A DNA stretch of 64,000 bases from Rhynchonema sp. JSB1_4. Lineage: Eukaryota; Nematoda; Chromadorea; Monhysterida; Xyalidae. Below, piece by piece: positions 36,732 through 47,299 of the stretch. The stretch spans positions 62,001 through 126,000 of the forward strand of contig JASAMV010006442.1 in the NCBI GenBank assembly GCA_030248065.1. Reading direction: 5' to 3'. Under the pieces are notes generated by a model. That model was not told the DNA's origin. It did no database searches and saw only the letters and a list, made by a program, of their open reading frames with translations. Position numbers and translations under genes: made by a program. Each line of letters opens with the position of its first letter. Position 1 is the first letter of the stretch.

Positions 36732-36890
36732 GTTGTCCAAGGTCACTACGCGAACCGGTTGCATGTTTGGATTCTATGTTCTCTCTGTTCATTTCTCTGT
36801 AAACGTTCACATTTCTGAACCCTGCCGTTGTCGTTCAATCATTTCCCGCGTTTTATCGTTTCACCACCAACCACAATGTGCAGCCGTCAT
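36732..36890 (+). pseudogene. gustatory-receptor-like gene fragment (exon 4 remnant)
   Basis: Sequence from GTTGTCCAAGGTCACTACGC to TTTTATCGTTTCACCACC aligns with exon 4 of receptor 1, including TTGGATTCTATGTTCTCTCT (receptor 1: CTGGATTCAATGTTCTCTCT). A TAA stop follows the Met-Phe-Ser-Leu-Phe stretch, frame is lost before it, and a block in the middle is missing. No other exons of this copy remain nearby. Confidence 0.7.
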
Positions 36891-37114
36891 TCCATATGGT
36901 ACATAATTCTTGTGGCGAATTATTGTGATTGCTTTTCGCCAGTGTTAGAGCGATGGTTCCAGAACGCAGTCATGTTTGTATAAAAAGCTGTTAGGCAAAT
37001 CAATGTCAAACTCAATAGCAACAGCATGTACGTATGTACATATCTCTGAAACGTGGGCGAGTTAGAGGTTACTGGAAGATAAGTTGTTCGCCGTGTAATT
37101 TTCTGAAGTGAAAA

Positions 37115-39009
37115 ATGAAGGTCTTCAAGCCAACCAAGTCCGACAATATGAATTCGAAGGCTAAAGATCCCCGTGGCGCTGCATCGCTGCTTCGTCCAAC
37201 CATTGTGGCGCTTCGATTTGTTCTGGGTCATTCCTGGAGCGTTGATAGGCTCTTGATAGCGTTGCCGAAGCTTCTAATTCCTGTCATATCCGCTGTTGCC
37301 ATGATTTACTTCACAGTGAGGCAAAGCAAATATGTTGATGTTTCAAAAGGAGTACGTGATCACTCAAACATTATGATGATTGGCTCTGTTTGTCATACAA
37401 TCTTGATCATTGTCACTCTGACTACAAGCGTGGTCTGGAGCATCAAAGGTTTGGTTTATTTCTTGTTGACCTTTGTTCGCGTGCCGCGTCCAAGTATCAA
37501 ATCAAAAATTGAACAATGCTTAGCTCCTGGCCCAGGATTCCTGAATAAATTCTGCCGGGCTATTGACCGTGTCAGCCACACTCATGGAATACAGCAAGGC
37601 AGATGGTCAATCTATGGTGTTCAACTGGTACCGTATCTGTTGATGATTCCGACCGTTTATGCGTTCATCCTTGACTATGTTATCCGCGCAGTCAAATGGA
37701 ATCATGCTATTCAGGGTGATCTTTTTCCAAACACTTTCTCTTTGCTTAAAGTTGCAAGACGATTGTGACACTTATTTTAGCCCGATACTGGCTTTCCATG
37801 CTCACGTACTTCGTGGCATTTCAACAGATTCCAACGATTGCGTGCACAGTTGCCGCATTGGTCCAGTTGGCTGAAGCAGAGGTACGGTGGTTCCATGCGC
37901 GACTACGTGACTTAAAGGAGGCAGATGAAGCCATATTGGATGTTAGATTTTTTGACCTTTTCAAATTGTACTAGATAGGAAGACCAAGATAGGAACGCAA
38001 TCCCTTTGGAGGACTCGTTCTCCATGTTTGGTAACTGGTTTGACATGAGTAGCATATTAGTCGAACGCAAAAATTCCATAGTTTTGTGGTTATAATGACG
38101 ACTGACGAGCAAAACACGACGTGTTTATTTGTAAGGTAAGGTCCATAACTCCAGCCTTGTGATTATTCGTCCCATAATATTTTATGACAAAAAATATCGA
38201 AGTTTTGCGTTCGAGTACGCTACCCACGTCAAGCGACTCACTCAACGCAGATAAACAGCTCTCCAAAAGGGTTGCGTTCCTATCAAACTAATGTCTGACA
38301 TTCCCATTATTACGTACCAGGAACTCATACGTCAATACGAGAACTTAACGGAAGCAGTTGATCTTTTGGACAAGTTCGCATCCCCGTTCATACTGATAAC
38401 CCTAATGATCGTGGTCCCCTTAGTCACCTTGGCCTTTTTCTATGCGATTGCGTTCCATTTGGCCAGCGTTATTCCGTTGGTCTGTTACATCAGCATCTAC
38501 TTGACTATCATTTGGCTGGTGGCTTGGTTCCCGGCAAGGTTGCACTATGAGGTATGCAAATGTCTATTCTCATTGACTGTCTTCAAGCATGTTGTGAGGT
38601 CTCACCAATCCTTTTTAGATGGACGACACCGTGAAGGTCGTCGGTGGTTGTGCACCGTTGCGCATGTCGTCAGAGCCAAGAGTTTTCAGCTTACACCATA
38701 GTTACATAAGATCTGAATCCTATTTGAATCTTTGTTTGATTTCAGGAGCATCAGCTCGCAGTTGCCCTTCTCACGAAGGCAGCGCACGGCAGCAGTCGTA
38801 TTGAAATGTGCGGCTTTGGGACGCTCACGCGAGGCTTTTTGATAACGGTCTGGACATCACAATGACGAACTTGTTGCCAATCTTTGTCTTCACTGGTCCC
38901 TTTCCAGCTCATCTCCGTGGTCTTTACCTACCTGATACTAATGATTCAAATGACCACCCAAACCGTTGCGTGTTCCGATGTCGTGAATGCCACAATGATT
39001 GATGCTTGA
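37115..39009 (+). CDS. gustatory-receptor-like 7TM protein 2
   Basis: Seven exons: 37115-37448, 37536-37715, 37781-37941, 38321-38551, 38619-38681, 38746-38847, 38908-39009; 390 residues, all phases kept. It shares with receptor 1 the junction phases, the 63-nt exon (MDDTVKVVGGCAPL) and the end signature CGFGTLTRGFLIT then VVFTYLILMIQM. Other landmarks are FVDVSKG-type YVDVSKGVRDHSN in loop 1 and the helix end WLVAWFPARLHYE. The start ATG 37115 is the first in frame after upstream stops; a later Met (37148) is possible. Its position 520 bp after receptor 1, on the same strand, fits tandem duplication. Confidence 0.85.
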
Positions 39010-39421
39010 AGAGCAACAAGCTTGACGGCGCTTTGCCATATATTACCTACTTCCTGTTATTCTGTTTCCTCATCCATGCAGTCTTGATGAGCGCAATTTA
39101 AAACAATAAAACATTCAGTCCGTGGAATGAGACGCATTTACAGCTGCCACTCGTTGTTTGTTTTATGCAAAAAAACAAAATTGACGAAATTGAAATCGAA
39201 CCGTCCGAAAAAAAACATATCTGGCTTGCCGAGTTTGCCGAGAAAATGAGATTCAAACATTTTTGTAGGCTGTGGATCAGATTGCAATTGGATGAAGCTG
39301 CGGTTGAAACAAAAGATTCCTCCACTATGATACATATGTAGCTTCAGTGAAGAGCTGTCATTCGCTCTGTTCCATTGTGGAGCATAATCCCCTGCCAAAA
39401 CGTGGAATCCGATTTTCAACC

Positions 39422-41017
39422 ATGGTTGGAACAGAGCGATTATTACTGCCAAGCCTCCTGGGCCTACAGGTCCTGCTCGGCCACTCGTATTCTAGCAAGA
39501 ATGGCTACATTTCGGCCATAAAACAGTTGGTGCCCTGGCTGATGGGCGCCTACACGATGTACTTTGTGGTTGACGCTTTGGAATTTGTCGACTTTTCAAA
39601 AGGTCTGAGAAATAGGGGTAACTTGGGCGCACTGAACGCATTGTATCAAACGACACTGACTGTGACCAGCGTGCTATTGATCACAACTTGGACCGGTAAA
39701 GGTGAGGTTGAGGAAGGAGAGATTGGCGGCAGGAATGCTTATGCTGTTGGTATGTATGTAATACCATATCCATCCGGACATCATACCGTCCACACAGGGT
39801 TTCTTCGAAATTTCTGCAAGCTGGTGGATAGTATCAATAATGGAAATAAGGGTCGTGATGACCAGTCCAACCCGTCGCCTGGCTCCACAACAACGGTCTA
39901 CGTCGCACAACTCGTGCCCTTTGCGCCGATGGTGGCATCGATGCTGAGTTCTCATCTGATCGACCCGATATATCGTGTCGTTGTGAATCCACAAAATCAG
40001 CCAACTTGGAATAGTCAGTCAACAGGTGAATAGTCTCCCATCTAACAACTATACTTGCTAAGAACTCGTAGTAATTCAATTTTCAGTGTTTTGGACAATC
40101 AACGTGTTGGTGAAGACCTGGCAACACACTGTTGGTCCGCTAGTGGCGTGTGTGGCAGCGGGTTTGATCGAAGTGCTGTGCGTTGAGAGTGACGTGTTTC
40201 ACAAACGAATTCGGGGAATCACGTTTGCTGCAGACAGGAAATTATTGATGGTTGGATAACAGCAGTGCTTTGAATCAAACCATGATTATAAAAACGGCTC
40301 ATTCGTCGATGACCACAAAACTAGTTGCAGGACCTGTTGTCGCAGCACAACCGAATGGCTGAAGCCATTGAACTATTGGATACTTTCATTTCTCCGTTCA
40401 TTCTAATTGTTCTCACCAGCCTGGTACCAATGTTCACTTTGACCCTGTTCTACTTGCTGACTTTGGCAGCGGGCGAAGAGGATTTTCTTCACATCATTTC
40501 TCTGTTGTTTTTGGAGGCACTAATGATCCTCATGCTGGCTTGGTTTCCAGCGAAATTACATGATAAGGTACATTGGGTTAGGGGTATGCAATTACTAATC
40601 ACATTCTATGAATCGGTCTGTATTTACCTTTCAGATGGATGACACTTCACGTGTGATCACTGGCTGCTTGCCATTATGGACATCGGGCAACTCTGATGTA
40701 AGTGTCTGTCAGAGACCTCAGTAGCAGCACAATGATTTTCCAACCACACTGATTTTCAGGCGACTGATCTAGCTCAAGCGTTACTAAATCGAGCTGCATA
40801 TAGCGGACGTTTGGAACTGTGTGGATTTGGGGTGCTGAGAAAGCAGTTCCTCATGACGGTATAAGACTTTTGGCTTTTGGGACGTATAATTTGAGACGTA
40901 ATAGCAATTGTTTTTTAGCTGGTGTCAGCGGTATTCACGTATTTAACGTTAGTCGTTCAAATGACATCGGATGCTCCCATATGCCCAACGATGAATGTGA
41001 CCATTGACGAAATGTAA
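39422..41017 (+). CDS. gustatory-receptor-like 7TM protein 3
   Basis: Seven exons: 39422-39701, 39798-40025, 40087-40250, 40331-40567, 40635-40697, 40760-40858, 40919-41017; 389 residues, all in phase. Shared landmarks: FVDFSKGLRNRGN, FISPFILIVLTSLVPMF, LAWFPAKLHDK, the 63-nt exon MDDTSRVITGCLPLW, CGFGVLRKQFLMT and VFTYLTLVVQM. The conserved Gly-Phe-Gly before TM7 and TY-x5-Q inside it define the family. Start ATG 39422 is chosen because the receptors align from there; the frame is open further upstream but without an ATG. Confidence 0.85.
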
Positions 41018-41097
41018 CTTTGACTCTTGACCAGTCTATCCAATCCCAATGAAAACGGGAATGCACATACAAAACATCTTTGATGAATAAAATTTTG

Positions 41098-41172
41098 CTT
41101 GCTCCAAGTGGGACTCGAACCCAGCTCCTTTCGCTAACCAGGCGACTGCTCTACCACCTGGGCTACTGGAGC
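41098..41172 (-). repeat. tRNA-derived SINE head (minus orientation)
   Basis: Read on the minus strand it has a tRNA-like acceptor stem GCTCCAG/TTGGAGC, an A-box-like TAGCCCAGGTGG and a B box GGTTCGAGTCC. The D stem has a mismatch and the anticodon stem is short. Together with a similar inverted copy 85 bp away and shared flanking phrases, this favours a SINE over a working tRNA. Confidence 0.6.
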
Positions 41173-41256
41173 AGAGCACAAAACGCTCTGCCGGCAATGT
41201 AATAGCAAATGGGTGGTTTGCTTTGTGGCGGCACAAGGTCGTTGAGCGTTGTGTCC

Positions 41257-41400
41257 AAGATGCGCCAGAGACAGCTCAGCTGGTAAAGCAGTCGCCCGGT
41301 CAACGAAAGGACCTGGGTTTGAGTCCAGTTGGAGCAAACAAATTTTCGTTCATTCCCGTTTTCCTTACGACATCTTGTGCCGCCACAAGGCCAACCACAT
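41257..41400 (+). repeat. tRNA-derived SINE (plus orientation)
   Basis: The head AGCTCAGCTGGTAAAGC (A box) to GGGTTTGAGTCCAGTTGG (B box, one change) is tRNA-like. A body follows with CATTCCCGTTTTCC and GTGCCGCCACAAGGCCAACC. The loop lacks the invariant T33, so it is not a functional tRNA. The minus copy carries a related CATTCCCGTTTTC in its own body (about 41050-41062). Confidence 0.6.
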
Positions 41401-41630
41401 ATTTGCTATACAATCCTATCCTAAAAAAAGTCATCCACCCGATTCATCTGGGTCAGTGTCAATAAACAGCGGACAGAGAAATGATTTTTAATCGTTCTGA
41501 TGACTGGAAATGTGATACAAAGTTGGCAAACAAACCACAGCCTCTACGCCTCGTGACGCACAGTTTAAAACGCCGTTTCTTCTTCATCCGTGTTTTCCAA
41601 GCTGACTTCCATAGCATCTTCCATGTACGT

Positions 41631-43910
41631 ATGATCACGATGGCGCTTTATGAGGAAGGTAGCAACAAGCCAAGACAAGGTGTAGGACACCAGAAAGTCA
41701 ATGACAGCGTACCTCATGTCTTTGTTCCCACAATGTCACTGCTCAGCATTTTGTTGGGTCAAACACCGAATGCTTGCAACGAATCAAAATACCGTCTTAT
41801 CGGGAAATTCATTGCGCCGGCGGTGCTGGGCATTTTTGCCAGCTGCAAAATTGTGTCGAAATTGCATGAAGTCGACTTTGAGAAAGGTTTAAGCTACAGG
41901 CACAATTTGATTTTCATCATCATTGGGCCTCAGGTGCTCTGCTTCCTTGCTGCGCACATCACATCATGGAAATGGCAATATAAAGGTTTGAGAGTGTTTT
42001 AAGTGTGTACTAAGTTCGGGCACAAGTATTTTGTGATCCAGGAGAAATTCGCGGATTCTGCAGTGCGCTTTATCAAGTGTCAAACAACGATGGGGTGCAA
42101 CGCTGTAACCGTACAATCTACTTCTTCATGCTGCTGTATCTGATTGTGGAGCTGTTCGCAATGACGTTGCTGGTGATTGATGCGCTTGTACTGCTCGTCA
42201 ATGAAGGCGTGACGCTCCAACAGTTTGGAATGGATCGAGCGCTATTCGGTAAAAAACATGATGGGAAAGCCAGATATTTCATGTGTGTATTGACTTACTG
42301 TATGATATCGGAACGTGTGTGGTGTATCAGGCATTCCGTTCGCACAACTGATAACAAATATCTACATCTGGCTGGTGCTTCCCTTGATCCCATGTGCATG
42401 CGCCATTTTTATCACAGCAGTCAATGGAGAATACGTAATGTTTCACGAGCGCGTTCGGGCGTGCATGCAGATCGACATGAAAACGCTAAACGTGAGTTGC
42501 CGGGTAGAGAAAAACGTGAGTTCTATGAAAGTGAGAATCTAATTTCAATACCATAGCTTCAGAAATTGATTTCCGAATTTCGACACCTGAAAGACGCCGT
42601 GGCTGCTCTCGATTCTATGTTCTCACTGTACATCATAATCCTATTGGTACGGTGCAGTTGCGTAACAAAAACCATTGTCCAACGTATGAGAAGAGTTTCG
42701 ACTGAAGAGGCGCAGATCAGTGAATATTTGTTAGAATGAGTGTTCTGCACTGAATAATTCATACAATCAGGTATCCTTCGTGCCCATGATAGTGATGTTC
42801 GCATTCTTTTGCCTGGCCACTGCCAATCAATGGCTTGTCTCCTACATCATTCTATGCTCCACAATCGTGATGATTACTGTCTGGCCGGCTGCACAGTTGC
42901 ATGACGTGGTTGGTCAACTGCAGTTCAGTTATTGATCCGAAATATATGACATGTCTCTCTACTTGATGGTGACGTGGCCATCTTGTGCACTAGTACACCG
43001 GTGCACTGCCAATTTGCCAGACCGGGAGCCAGTTTCTATTCGCTGTAGAAATTCTACCCGGTGTAGAATGCAAAAATTCTACACTTTGGTGCAAGTGTTC
43101 TACCGCTGCCCGTAATGAGAACGTGCATATTTCTACCCCCGTGGGTTTCTGTTCTAAAAAATGAAGGGTCCAAATTGACCCGGAAATTGCTCAAAAGTGT
43201 AAAACTGTACCCACCGACTAAGATGGGTGAAAATATTTCCTTTCCATTTGCACTACCAGGGCATGCAACGCCCCCACTTCCACCCAAAGTTCGGCATGCG
43301 CATTTATACAAATGCCGAGACATTTTTAGGTGTGACTATCGCCTCACAATTTTACCCTCTGGCCCCATTTTGCCTGCGGTAGACTGTAGAAATCTACACG
43401 AACGAATAGAAACCCAAATTCGACCCAATTTTATCCGAATAAAAACCGGCTCCAGGCAGCGATATACATACAGTAGCATATCACAAGTACAGTTCACCTT
43501 CACTTTTAATCATTCAGAGCCAAGACACACCCAGAGTGCTTATGGAATGCGACCAGCTGTGGAAGTGCCAAGATTTCACCGTTTGTTGAGAACTGTTTTT
43601 TAATCGATGGTCCCTAAAGCTATACAGTATCTCCCTCTCGAGCTTCTTTCAGATTCATCATCTGGCAAAATCGCTGCTCGATCACGCCACACACAGCAGC
43701 AAGATCGAGCTCTGTGGATTTGGTGAAATTACCAAAGGATTCATTGTCACAGTATGATGTTCCAGAACACCAAAATTCATCCGTCTAAACCTTTAATCCT
43801 AATTTTAGGTTATATCCGTCGTGATCACCTATCTGATACTGGTGGTTCAGTTGAATGGAGAATCGCGAACAGAACTTCAACAGAACACGACGAACTGCAC
43901 TTGTTTCTGA
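41631..43910 (+). CDS. gustatory-receptor-like 7TM protein 4
   Basis: Eight exons: 41631-41985, 42042-42248, 42331-42491, 42563-42646, 42771-42908, 43518-43580, 43653-43751, 43809-43910; 402 residues, all phases kept. Compared with the other three it has an extra intron (42647-42770) splitting the long TM5-6 exon, and a large intron (42909-43517) holding a terminal-repeat element. The 63-nt exon reads SQDTPRVLMECDQLWKC. The end signature is CGFGEITKGFIVT then VVITYLILVVQL. Loop 1 has EVDFEKGLSYRHN. Start at ATG 41631 gives an N terminus similar in length to its neighbours. Confidence 0.82.
43025..43455. mobile_element. terminal-inverted-repeat element in receptor-4 intron
   Basis: The left end (GGAGCCAGTTTCTATTCG) and the right end (CGAATAAAAACCGGCTCC region, with GAATAGAAACCC before it) are inverted. 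Phrases of the TTCTACAC type occur on both sides. The interior is non-coding. Confidence 0.5.
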
Positions 43911-44376
43911 CTGATTTTGCTAATGTTCAATGTTTGGGGATTTCCTTGCTCCGAGTTATGGTGAAACTCATTAAGCATTTTGCGCTGATTTGTTTAGGTC
44001 TTGTTAAACATTTTGTGCACTTTGTACATACTGTACGTTATGCGCTCTCATTTGTGTTCAAATGTTGTTCTGGAATAAATGGATTTGTCACGTCATGTTT
44101 TTTTCAAACTTTGATTTTCTTGTCAATGTGGGATGAGGCAATGTCAGAACATTGTCTGAGTGGGCATGACAGCGGACAGGCCACTGTGCATGGTGTCAAG
44201 ACAGCATGTTTTGCCCACATTTGCTGCAGGGTGCTGCGCTGCGTATTCCGAGCGCAGTTGCGTAGTACTAAATTAAGAATTAAGTTCATTGCTCAGCTTG
44301 TTGGGTCAGCAATGATCATTTAAATCGGTTGTACATGAATAAGCCTTCCATCACGGTTTTTGCACGATAAGAATTA

Positions 44377-44594
44377 CTAATATCGAAGTATCGTCTCTAA
44401 ATCCCTATTATCCAAATATATCACGAAGTCACTACTACGATCACTATTTACTGGATTATAACTCAGCTCCCTCTGTTCTTGTTGGGCATGTCGCATCTTT
44501 GACTGTTTCGCTCGCTCATAGTCACGCAGAAACGAAGGCAGCAGATCGATACCACGTTTGATTCCGTTACTCGCACTCATTGACACGTCATTAT
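44377..44594 (-). CDS. C-terminal exon of an unrecognised protein
   Basis: A strong acceptor (CTGTTTTGCAG) at 44595 is followed by an open frame to TAG 44377. It begins NDVSMSASNGIKRG and includes LLPSFLRDYERAKQSK and HAQQEQRELSYNP. It is charged and helical-looking. The frame enters in phase 1, so an upstream exon exists, but none between 44600 and 45600 could be supported. Alternatively translation starts at the internal ATG, giving 67 residues. Confidence 0.45.
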
Positions 44595-44599
44595 CTGCA

Positions 44600-45613
44600 A
44601 AACAGGGTCACCCGCTAGATGTGTCTGTATCATTCTTGTACACCAAAAAGCCAATTCAAGATATTGGTCACGCAATGACTATGAGAATCCGCCAGAAAAT
44701 TCAAATTCTTAATTCTGGTGCATTTATACTGACGATGATCTGGTGCACCATCCGCCGAGGAACACAAAGTCGAAATGGGCGAATAAAAAAACACGCTGCA
44801 CAATTCAGGACTGACTGGATTTGCGAACCACTCTCGCTTCGCACATCATGATGAGCAAATTAGCAATTTGCATGGTGACAAGGAATATTGTTATTCTCTG
44901 GTAGCTTGAGGCCATGTTTTATAGCTTGTCGGCTGATTAGAATTTCTTTTCCGGGTTATCGCAAAGTCACAAGCTCGCTGATACGGTATTGCTCAGCACT
45001 CTGAAACAAAAACTTTTAGTAACTTTTAGAATATGCTTGTACGTTTAAGAATGCCAGGTGTAATGAGTTTTAACCGGACATAAGGTAAAAGACACGTAGA
45101 CAAAGAAAACCGTGACGTCCCCATGGGTTTACTGCCGTTTCAAAACCGTTGTTTTTGTTCCTCGATATGAAAAATACGATGTGGTTACGGAAGTTAAAAA
45201 GGAAAGAAGGTGTGAGGGAAGATGTTTGGACGGAATAAAGATATGAAATATTGTTGATGCCTTTCCAATCCAAGGTATTTACAGCATATGAACATCTATT
45301 TTTCACCAGTCAACCAGCCCCGCATGTCAGTGCTGAATGATGCTATTACCTCTTTTTGACTTAATGCCAGTGATGCGATCGTTTTCTGTGGCTGCGGTTC
45401 GGTGTTTTTGGACAGCCACAATGACGTGTCACAAAGAAGTATGAGATTTGACAACGCAGGAATGCCCAAAATTAGCACAGGCTGAAGAACCTGTAGCAAC
45501 GCAGATTCTTCATTGCAAAGGGCATCGCGTGCACAACATTTATAGTTCGTGGCCCGACGTTGCTGACAAACAACAAAAGATAAAGTAAAATTAGAAACAT
45601 AACATAATACCTA
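44600..45613. other. stretch without supported gene
   Basis: It holds one copy of the dispersed 23-bp motif (44727-44749). No exon, RNA gene or clear terminal repeat was found beyond that. Confidence 0.35.
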
Positions 45614-45862
45614 TACAGATCCCCGTGCAAGTATAGCGTAACCGGGCGCAGGGTTTTTGGACCCGACCGCGGTCGTCTGCGCCCGACTGCGGTCGACTGC
45701 GGTGGCTCATTTTGTGTGTAGTGGCCCACCGCAGTCAACTGCAGTCGGGGACAATTGTGTGTTAGAGCATAGCAATCCGGTGGGCTCGTAGTTGACCTCA
45801 GTCAACCGCGATTGGGCCAAAAAATCCTGCGTCCGGTTACGCTACTTGCACGGGGATCTGTA
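45614..45862. mobile_element. foldback element with GCGGTC-rich arms
   Basis: TACAGATCCCCGTGCAAG (45614) recurs inverted at 45845-45862. Next inward, GCGTAACCGGGCGCAGG matches CCTGCGTCCGGTTACGC in inverse. The arms include CGACTGCGGTCGACTGCGG repeats. Confidence 0.65.
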
Positions 45863-46041
45863 CTTGTAACAAGAACAGCAAATAGATACAGTCCATGCTG
45901 CAACTCTGGGTGAAGTCTGCCTTTACGCGTGCGGCACGCGTGCACACGCATGCACGTCTTTGACGCCTGCACACACAAAAGTATAGGAGGCCGAATACAC
46001 CAGCCGCAGTGCTGCCGCGGCCAAAAGCGTGCACGCGCGCG

Positions 46042-47059
46042 TATAGTCCCAGCCACGAACTCATGAGACGACCTTCTTTGAAGTTGACTTGTGCAGGTCC
46101 AATAATGTTCCGGTTCCACGTATTTCGAAAAGGAAAGAAAGAGAAACCCACTAATTTTTTTAAAAACACGCTCTCCACTTCGGTGCGTAAATTCCCTTTT
46201 GGCTCCCAAAACATTTGTGTGTTGAAGAACGTTGCATTTCGCGTACGCACGCAACAAATTGAGGTCAGTCAGCTGGAACTTGTCATCATCTCTCTCTCGG
46301 CCCAATCTCTCTCTTTTGTTTGAGAACACGTGTAACCGGAGCATTTTTGAATCTGGCAAAGCAAGCTTTAAAGGGGAAAATGCACTTTCCTAGTCACTTT
46401 TTTAGTTTTACATGTGTTTAGACAGCAATGTGGGGTGTTTAGACAGCAATGTGGGCATCATAAAAATCAAATCATTTGGCACAAATTCTCAAAGTTGCGC
46501 CCAGGAAAAGCAGTTTACGACAAACTATTGGGAACAAAATTCGGTGCGGTCCGGCCGAATTTCTACCTGCGGATTCAGGCATACTGCCTGATCAAAAAGC
46601 CCTCAAGGTGGCAGAATGTTTCGCATGATTTTTGAAACTCATTACCTACAATTTCGCTTTTCTTTGTATTTCGAATTTCGACGAATATTGTTCCAGCGTT
46701 ACAAGCAGAGCATGAAACATTAAGCAGCCACGCATGAACAATTCGTTGACCTTCGAAATGTAAAGAAAAGCGAAATCCTATAGTTAGTGAGTTTCAAAAA
46801 TCCTGCGAAACATTCTGTCGCCTTGACATCTTTTTGATCAGGCAGTTTGCCTGAATGCGCAGGTAGAAATTCGACCGGTCCGCGCCGAGTTTTCTTCCCG
46901 ACGGTTCCTATTAAATTGCTTCTCCTGGGTACATGTCTGAGACTTTGTACTAAGGGATTTGACTTTTATGATGCCCACATTGCTGTCTAAACACTTGTAA
47001 AGATTAAAAGGCGATTAGGAACGTGCAATTTCCCGTCTCATGAGCTCGTGGTTGGACTG
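46042..47059. mobile_element. MITE family A, copy 2, split by a 661-bp foldback
   Basis: The left end TATAGTCCCAGCCACGAAC and the internal landmarks match the other copies. After GCAAGCTTTAAA (46372) the element is interrupted and resumes at GTCTCATGAGCTCGTGG (47034). Confidence 0.7.
46373..47033. mobile_element. foldback element nested in MITE A copy 2
   Basis: The two halves are inverted copies of about 310 bp. Ends: GGGGAAAATGCACTTTCCTA and TTAGGAACGTGCAATTTCCC. Paired landmarks include GTGTTTAGACAGCAATGTGG, GCATACTGCCTGATCAAAAA and CGAAATTGTAGGT/ACTATAGGATTTCG regions. The centre is near 46700. No coding capacity. Confidence 0.7.
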
Positions 47060-47135
47060 CGCGTGCGCCATTCGGTGGTTATACATTGTGTCCGCAGGCG
47101 TCAGAGGTGTGCATGCGCACTGTACGCGTAAAGGC

Positions 47136-47290
47136 AAACTGCACCAACACGAGCCCAATTTCGAAGGTGGTGCGTGTTCAAAACGAATAGAAATTTGCAT
47201 TCTACAACGTGTAGCATTTCCCAAATCAGCAGCCACGTCAGAATGTTTCACTGTTCTGCCAGCTGCGAAATCGAGCTCATGTTGGTGCAG
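47136..47290. mobile_element. MITE family B, copy 1
   Basis: Ends AACTGCACCAACACGAGC and GCTCATGTTGGTGCAGTT are inverted. The interior has ACGTGTAGCATTTCCCAAAT and CAGCAGCCACGT. A second copy lies at 52307-52482. Confidence 0.6.
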
Positions 47291-47299
47291 TTAGCCTAT

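Noticed and set aside
41098..41172. A functional tRNA (loop would read GGT, threonine)
   Set aside because: The D stem has a mismatch, the anticodon stem is short, GGT is not a usual eukaryotic threonine anticodon, and an inverted relative with shared flanks lies next to it; a SINE is more likely.
43115..43603. 162-codon frame inside receptor-4's large intron
   Set aside because: It mostly lies in the terminal-repeat element; only its last part overlaps the true 63-nt receptor exon, in another frame.
45802..46359. Recurring frames with EFTHR-GERVFKK-type sequence at 27.5, 46 and 56.8 kb
   Set aside because: They come from the same strand of MITE family A copies and contain no conserved domain; this is a shared repeat, not a protein family.
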